Of a stretch of 64,000 nt of DNA, positions 60,855 through 64,000 are shown piece by piece (position 1 is the first letter of the stretch; every line of letters starts with the position of its first letter). The notes beneath the pieces were generated by a model. It made no database searches. It worked only from the letters and a program-made list of their open reading frames with translations, and was not told the DNA's origin. The stretch is from Selenomonas sp. WCT3 (GTDB lineage Bacteria > Bacillota > Negativicutes > Selenomonadales > Selenomonadaceae). The stretch spans positions 62,001-126,000 of the forward strand of contig FNCM01000002.1 in NCBI GenBank assembly GCA_900100835.1, given 5' to 3'. Position numbers and translations under genes: made by a program.

Positions 60855-62252
60855 TTATTTATCGTTATTATCATCCATCTTTTCAAGTGCCAACAAGGCC
60901 TGCACATAAATGGCACATTCCAGACGCTTTTTCTGAATTTCACAACCGACTTCATACGGCTTGCGAATATCGCCATGGAAGAGATCGGCATTGGCATGGC
61001 AGCCACCGGAGCAGAAGAAGCGCGACCAGCAGTCGCCACACTTTTCTTTGTTGAGTACGTGGCTTTCACGGAAATACTGGCTCGTTTCCTTATCCGTAAT
61101 TCCCGTATCTACCGTACCGATTTTGTATTTCTCACGGCCAACAAACTGATGGCACGGATAGAGGTCGCCATTTTCAGCGACTGCCACATATTCATGACCA
61201 GCACCGCAGCCCGAAAGGCGCTTGGCCACACACGGACCATTGGAAAGATCCATGTTGAAATGGAAGAAGAAGAATCCCTTGCCCTCGCGATGACGCTTCA
61301 TATAAGCTTCCGTCAAGCGATCGTACTCTTCGCGGATGCGCGGCAAATCCTCTTCAGTAAAGCCAAGCGGATTATCCTTCAGGACTACCGGCTCCATAGA
61401 AAGGATGTCAAAGCCCTCGTCATTCATCGACAGGACATCCTTGGTGAAGTCCATATTGTTCTTCGTGTAGGTACCGCGCAAGTAAGTGTAAACGCCACGG
61501 TAATCATAGTCCCCGCCCTTGCGGCTCGCCAGGCACTTCTTGAAGTTGGCAATCGCGCGGTCATAGCTGCCCTGGCCGCCAGCCAACGGACGCATAGCGT
61601 CGTGAACTTCCTTGCGGCCATCAAGCGAGAGCACGAGCGCAAAGTCATTGTCGTTGAGCCATTTGATGTTCTCGTCATTCAGCAGGATGCCGTTTGTCGT
61701 CATCGTAAGCTTGAACTTCTTGCCCGTTTCTTTTTCGCGCTGACGTGCGTACTCTGTCACAGCCTTGACCGTCTTCATATTCATGAGCGGTTCACCACCG
61801 AAGAAATCCATCTCGAGGTGCTTGCGCGGGCCGCTGGCCTTGATGAGATAATCGACCGCTTTCTTGCCGACTTCCGGCGTCATGATCGCACGTTCCTGAC
61901 CGTAGCTGCCGCCGTCACCAAAGCAATATTTACAGCGCAGGTTGCAATCCTGAGCAATCATCAAGCAAATGGATTTTACCAGCCCCGTCTGTTTAAACGT
62001 CGGAGGAACGTTGATATCCGGTGCGAAAAGTTCGCCGGCCGCCATTAGTTCATGAAGTTCTTCCAAAGCTTCCTTGAGATCTTTCAAGGGATACTTACCC
62101 TCCAGCGCCTGAAGTACCGCATCATCGTTCGTTCCGTCAAACGTATCCATCATCTCATAAATCATCTTGTCGATGACATGAACAGCACCACTGTTGATAT
62201 CCAACAGGATATAGGTACCATTCTGCTCAAATTTATGGATTCTTGCTTTCAT
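60855..62252 (-). CDS. scfB: SCIFF peptide maturase, radical SAM/SPASM
   Basis: The 465-residue enzyme forms thioether crosslinks in the SCIFF peptide encoded just upstream. Residues 1-85 resemble a PqqD-like peptide-recognition domain (TYILLDINSGAVHVIDKMIY). The radical SAM motif is IAQDCNLRCKYCFGDGGSYG, followed by FFGGEPLMNMKTVKAV. The SPASM region binds two auxiliary clusters through CGAGHEYVAVAENGDLYPCH and CGDCWSRFFCSGGCHANADL. AAGGAG precedes the ATG. A terminator sits between it and the peptide gene. Confidence 0.95.
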   Translation of the reverse strand: MKARIHKFEQNGTYILLDINSGAVHVIDKMIYEMMDTFDGTNDDAVLQALEGKYPLKDLKEALEELHELMAAGELFAPDINVPPTFKQTGLVKSICLMIAQDCNLRCKYCFGDGGSYGQERAIMTPEVGKKAVDYLIKASGPRKHLEMDFFGGEPLMNMKTVKAVTEYARQREKETGKKFKLTMTTNGILLNDENIKWLNDNDFALVLSLDGRKEVHDAMRPLAGGQGSYDRAIANFKKCLASRKGGDYDYRGVYTYLRGTYTKNNMDFTKDVLSMNDEGFDILSMEPVVLKDNPLGFTEEDLPRIREEYDRLTEAYMKRHREGKGFFFFHFNMDLSNGPCVAKRLSGCGAGHEYVAVAENGDLYPCHQFVGREKYKIGTVDTGITDKETSQYFRESHVLNKEKCGDCWSRFFCSGGCHANADLFHGDIRKPYEVGCEIQKKRLECAIYVQALLALEKMDDNNDK

Positions 62253-62310
62253 TTGTCTCTTGTTCTCCTTAATTATTTGTTGCTATATAAAAACAGAAAT
62301 CATTCATAAA

Positions 62311-62340
62311 TAAAAAGCCTTCCCCAAAAAGGGAAGGCTT
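62311..62340 (-). terminator. Terminator between the SCIFF peptide and its maturase
   Basis: AAGCCTTCCC pairs with GGGAAGGCTT around a six-base loop; on the minus strand TTTTTA follows. It should make peptide transcripts exceed maturase transcripts. Confidence 0.88.
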
Positions 62341-62351
62341 CAATGCGATAC

Positions 62352-62489
62352 TTATTTCTCGCAAACCTGGTTGCCGACCGTGCAGGAAGTCTTGCATGCG
62401 GACTGGCAGGAAGCCTGGCACTCGCCGCAGCCGCCCGTCTTGAGCGTAGCCTGCATCGATGGCTTGTTGACCGTCTTGATGTGTTTCAT
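62352..62489 (-). CDS. scfA: SCIFF peptide (six cysteines in forty-five residues)
   Basis: This 45-codon gene starts MKHIKTVNKPSMQATLKTGG and continues CGECQASCQSACKTSCTVGN then QVCEK. It has exactly six Cys in 45 residues and the GCGECQ.SCQSACKTSCTVGNQ core of the SCIFF family. It is the precursor of a thioether-bridged ribosomal peptide, nearly universal in Clostridia. AGGAGGG lies seven bases before this ATG; the ATG one codon earlier (62492) is closer than usual. Confidence 0.95.
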   Translation of the reverse strand: MKHIKTVNKPSMQATLKTGGCGECQASCQSACKTSCTVGNQVCEK

Positions 62490-62524
62490 CATTAGCCCTC
62501 CTATCAAAAATAGAATCTCAGTCT

Positions 62525-62553
62525 ATTATATCGCCTTTTCCGCAGCAGTACAA
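62525..62553 (-). promoter_or_regulatory. Promoter of scfA-scfB
   Basis: On the minus strand TTGTAC (62553-62548) and a perfect TATAAT (62530-62525) are 17 bases apart, about 35 bases before the SCIFF start. Confidence 0.75.
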
Positions 62554-62557
62554 GGAA

Positions 62558-63331
62558 TTATTTCTGACAACTTTCCCGCAAACGGCCACAGAACGTGACC
62601 ACCGAAAGCTCTAACGCATCGGCAAAGTCCAACGCCAAATCAAAATGCGCACCAATCGCATCAGCCGTATGTGCATCCGACCCCAAAGTGATTTCCCGTC
62701 CCCCTAGTTCCCGGTACCGCCGATAAATCGGGACGAGTTCTTTAAGCGCACGAGCACTGCTGAGCCGGCGAGTATTCAGCTCCAGCACCGTATCGGTTTC
62801 CACCACTGCCCGCAGGACATCATCGACATCCTCCGTGAAATTCCCATACTCCAGCTCGGGATTATCATAAGGGGCATAACGGGCAATATAATCAATATGC
62901 GCCAAGACATCGATAAAAGTATGGCGGCGTACATTATCCGCCATAGCCGCAAAATATCTATGATAAAAATCCTCTTTGGACAAATCGCCATAGCTTTCCT
63001 TATAATAGATATCTTTGCCATCCACCATGTGAATTGCCCCAACGACAAAATCAAAGGGCAGCCATTCCGTAAATTCACGGCTGCGGTCACAGGTCGACGC
63101 CTGCATCCCCACTTCCACGCCCAAACGAAGCTTGTTGCCACGAAACCGTTCGTAAGCGTTCCAATAATCGTCGGGATTGAAGGTAAAATCTATCTCTCCA
63201 GGATAATCAAGATCCAGATGCTCCGTAAACACCAGCCCCAACCCCAGTCGCTCGGCCGCAGCCAATGCATCGGCCGCCTTCATTTCCGAATCCCCCGAGA
63301 ATTCGGTATGGCTATGACTGTCAAAAATCAT
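62558..63331 (-). CDS. PHP-family phosphoesterase, histidinol-phosphatase HisJ-like
   Basis: 257 residues with the PHP metal motifs FDSHSHTEFSGDSEM, VFTEHLDLDYPGEIDF, VVGAIHMVDGKDIYY, VLAHIDYIARYAPY and ITLGSDAHTADAIG. HisJ/HisK proteins dephosphorylate histidinol phosphate; no histidine genes are adjacent, so the substrate is open. It begins two bases after the TSCPD gene, so the two are cotranscribed. Only about 25% obvious motif-level similarity to the PHP protein at 28424-29272 is visible, so they are not recent duplicates. Confidence 0.85.
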   Translation of the reverse strand: MIFDSHSHTEFSGDSEMKAADALAAAERLGLGLVFTEHLDLDYPGEIDFTFNPDDYWNAYERFRGNKLRLGVEVGMQASTCDRSREFTEWLPFDFVVGAIHMVDGKDIYYKESYGDLSKEDFYHRYFAAMADNVRRHTFIDVLAHIDYIARYAPYDNPELEYGNFTEDVDDVLRAVVETDTVLELNTRRLSSARALKELVPIYRRYRELGGREITLGSDAHTADAIGAHFDLALDFADALELSVVTFCGRLRESCQK

Positions 63332-63333
63332 TG

Positions 63334-63600
63334 TTAGCCTTCTTTCTGCTCGGCTTTATAAGCCTCCTGCAGTGCAATCGCCAGCTGATCCGGGCACGAG
63401 GTCGACTTGCCGTTGCACGTATTCCCCGTAAAGCGCTCGATGACGAAATCCATATCCATCCCCTCTACGAGTTTGGAAATCCCCTTGAGATTGCCATTGC
63501 AGCCTCCCTCAAACGCCACCTTTTTGATGACCTTACCCTCAAGTTCCACCGTAATCTTTCTCGCACAAGTGCCATTGGTCTTATATTCGTAAATGCTCAT
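63334..63600 (-). CDS. TSCPD-domain protein (TIGR03905-like)
   Basis: 88 residues with FEGGCNGNLKGISKLVEGMD and the signature GNTCNGKSTSCPDQLAIALQ. This short domain also occurs at the end of some class II ribonucleotide reductases; the stand-alone form has no assigned function. Three to four Cys could bind metal. First gene of the unit with the PHP phosphatase. Confidence 0.88.
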   Translation of the reverse strand: MSIYEYKTNGTCARKITVELEGKVIKKVAFEGGCNGNLKGISKLVEGMDMDFVIERFTGNTCNGKSTSCPDQLAIALQEAYKAEQKEG

Positions 63601-63712
63601 TGCTTTCGCTCGCTTTCCTTATACTTCTTGATTCTTTATCCTATCTTACTGAATTTTCCTCAGATTAGCAATTACTTACTCCTTATTTTTTTTATAAATT
63701 ACGGATATTTCA

Positions 63713-63742
63713 TTGGTAAATATGTCCCATATCGGCTATAAT
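63713..63742 (+). promoter_or_regulatory. Promoter of the gene starting at 63780
   Basis: TTGGTA (63713-63718) and a perfect TATAAT (63737-63742) are 18 bases apart, 38 bases before the ATG. Confidence 0.6.
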
Positions 63743-63779
63743 TACAAATAGATTATTAACTCATTAGAAGGGGTTCATT

Positions 63780-64000
63780 ATGAGCACAACCAAATGCCAG
63801 ATACCCACAACCTTCGGAGAAGAAGTATTCTCGGCACTAGAAAATTTCGACCGCCGAATTTACTTTCGTTGGGACTTACGAACTGATAAGCTGGAATTAA
63901 AGCAACCGGTTGCCAATCACTCTTACGACATTGGAACCGGTCTCTTGGATGCCTCTACTAAGCTTTGGCACTCCGGCCTTATCCACCCCGATGACCTTCA
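63780..64000 (+). CDS. N-terminal part of a PAS-like sensory protein (cut by window edge)
   Basis: 73 codons are visible, beginning MSTTKCQIPTTFGEEVFSAL and including RIYFRWDLRTDKLEL and WHSGLIHPDDLQ. The HPDDL ending is typical of PAS-3 folds found before GGDEF/EAL or histidine kinase domains, which would lie outside the window. AAGGGG lies six bases before the ATG. The output domain is not known. Confidence 0.6.
   Translation, partial: MSTTKCQIPTTFGEEVFSALENFDRRIYFRWDLRTDKLELKQPVANHSYDIGTGLLDASTKLWHSGLIHPDDL

Overview
The window reads as chromosomal DNA of an anaerobic, diderm member of the Negativicutes, most likely Selenomonadaceae (Selenomonas or a close relative). The evidence is an outer-membrane porin with an N-terminal S-layer homology domain of the Mep45/OmpM type, an [FeFe]-hydrogenase maturase (HydF), a SCIFF peptide with its radical SAM maturase, two NirJ-like radical SAM enzymes, and many exported proteins with Gram-negative-type signal peptides. 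Most of the window is of moderate GC. One block, about 3.3-8.5 kb, is strikingly AT-rich.

Left part (1-3.3 kb): a minus-strand housekeeping operon (murI, a YbgC-like thioesterase, a membrane-anchored protein, an F420-ligase-like protein, rph running off the edge), then two serine tRNAs. From 3.3 to 8.5 kb lies a minus-strand array of short AT-rich genes and gene remnants. I read it as a graveyard of polymorphic-toxin C-terminal cassettes, each followed by a polytopic membrane immunity-like gene. Several toxin tails carry single-base frameshifts, and a fragment of a type I secretion ABC transporter lies at the end. Four immunity-like genes are paralogues of one family and two belong to a second family.

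From 8.6 to 31 kb the window is mostly metabolism and regulation: sstT, rfbD, a two-component system, a LysR-thioesterase pair, an orphan dhaL, gltX followed by four tandem tRNA-Glu genes, a TSUP transporter, two zinc-ribbon membrane proteins around a class A beta-lactamase-like lipoprotein, an LPP20 protein, a ROK kinase, metA (with Glu at the position tied to acetyl-CoA use), hydF, a PHP phosphatase, a HAD phosphatase and a soluble chemoreceptor-like protein.

From 31 to 54 kb the window is dominated by envelope functions. There are two sets of small exported proteins of unknown function; a tetR-nirJ1-nirJ2 operon; and a galactan module in which a sugar-binding lipoprotein, a Cache chemoreceptor, an SLH porin and a GH53 endo-galactanase lie head to tail with no ABC permease in sight. 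A tRNA-Arg follows, then an acyltransferase-3/SGNH protein next to a stand-alone secreted copy of its SGNH domain, RidA, and a run of exported proteins with FlgT/LPP20-, CsgG- and lipoprotein-activator-like folds that looks like an uncharacterised outer-envelope system.

From 54 to 64 kb: a GGGtGRT protein with its NifU-like partner, a glycolytic operon gap-pgk-tpiA-gpmI with a strong internal terminator and repeat-like foldbacks, the SCIFF peptide/maturase pair separated by a terminator, a second PHP phosphatase with a TSCPD protein, and the start of a PAS-like sensory protein cut by the window edge.

All family assignments are from reading the translated sequences; no database search was run.
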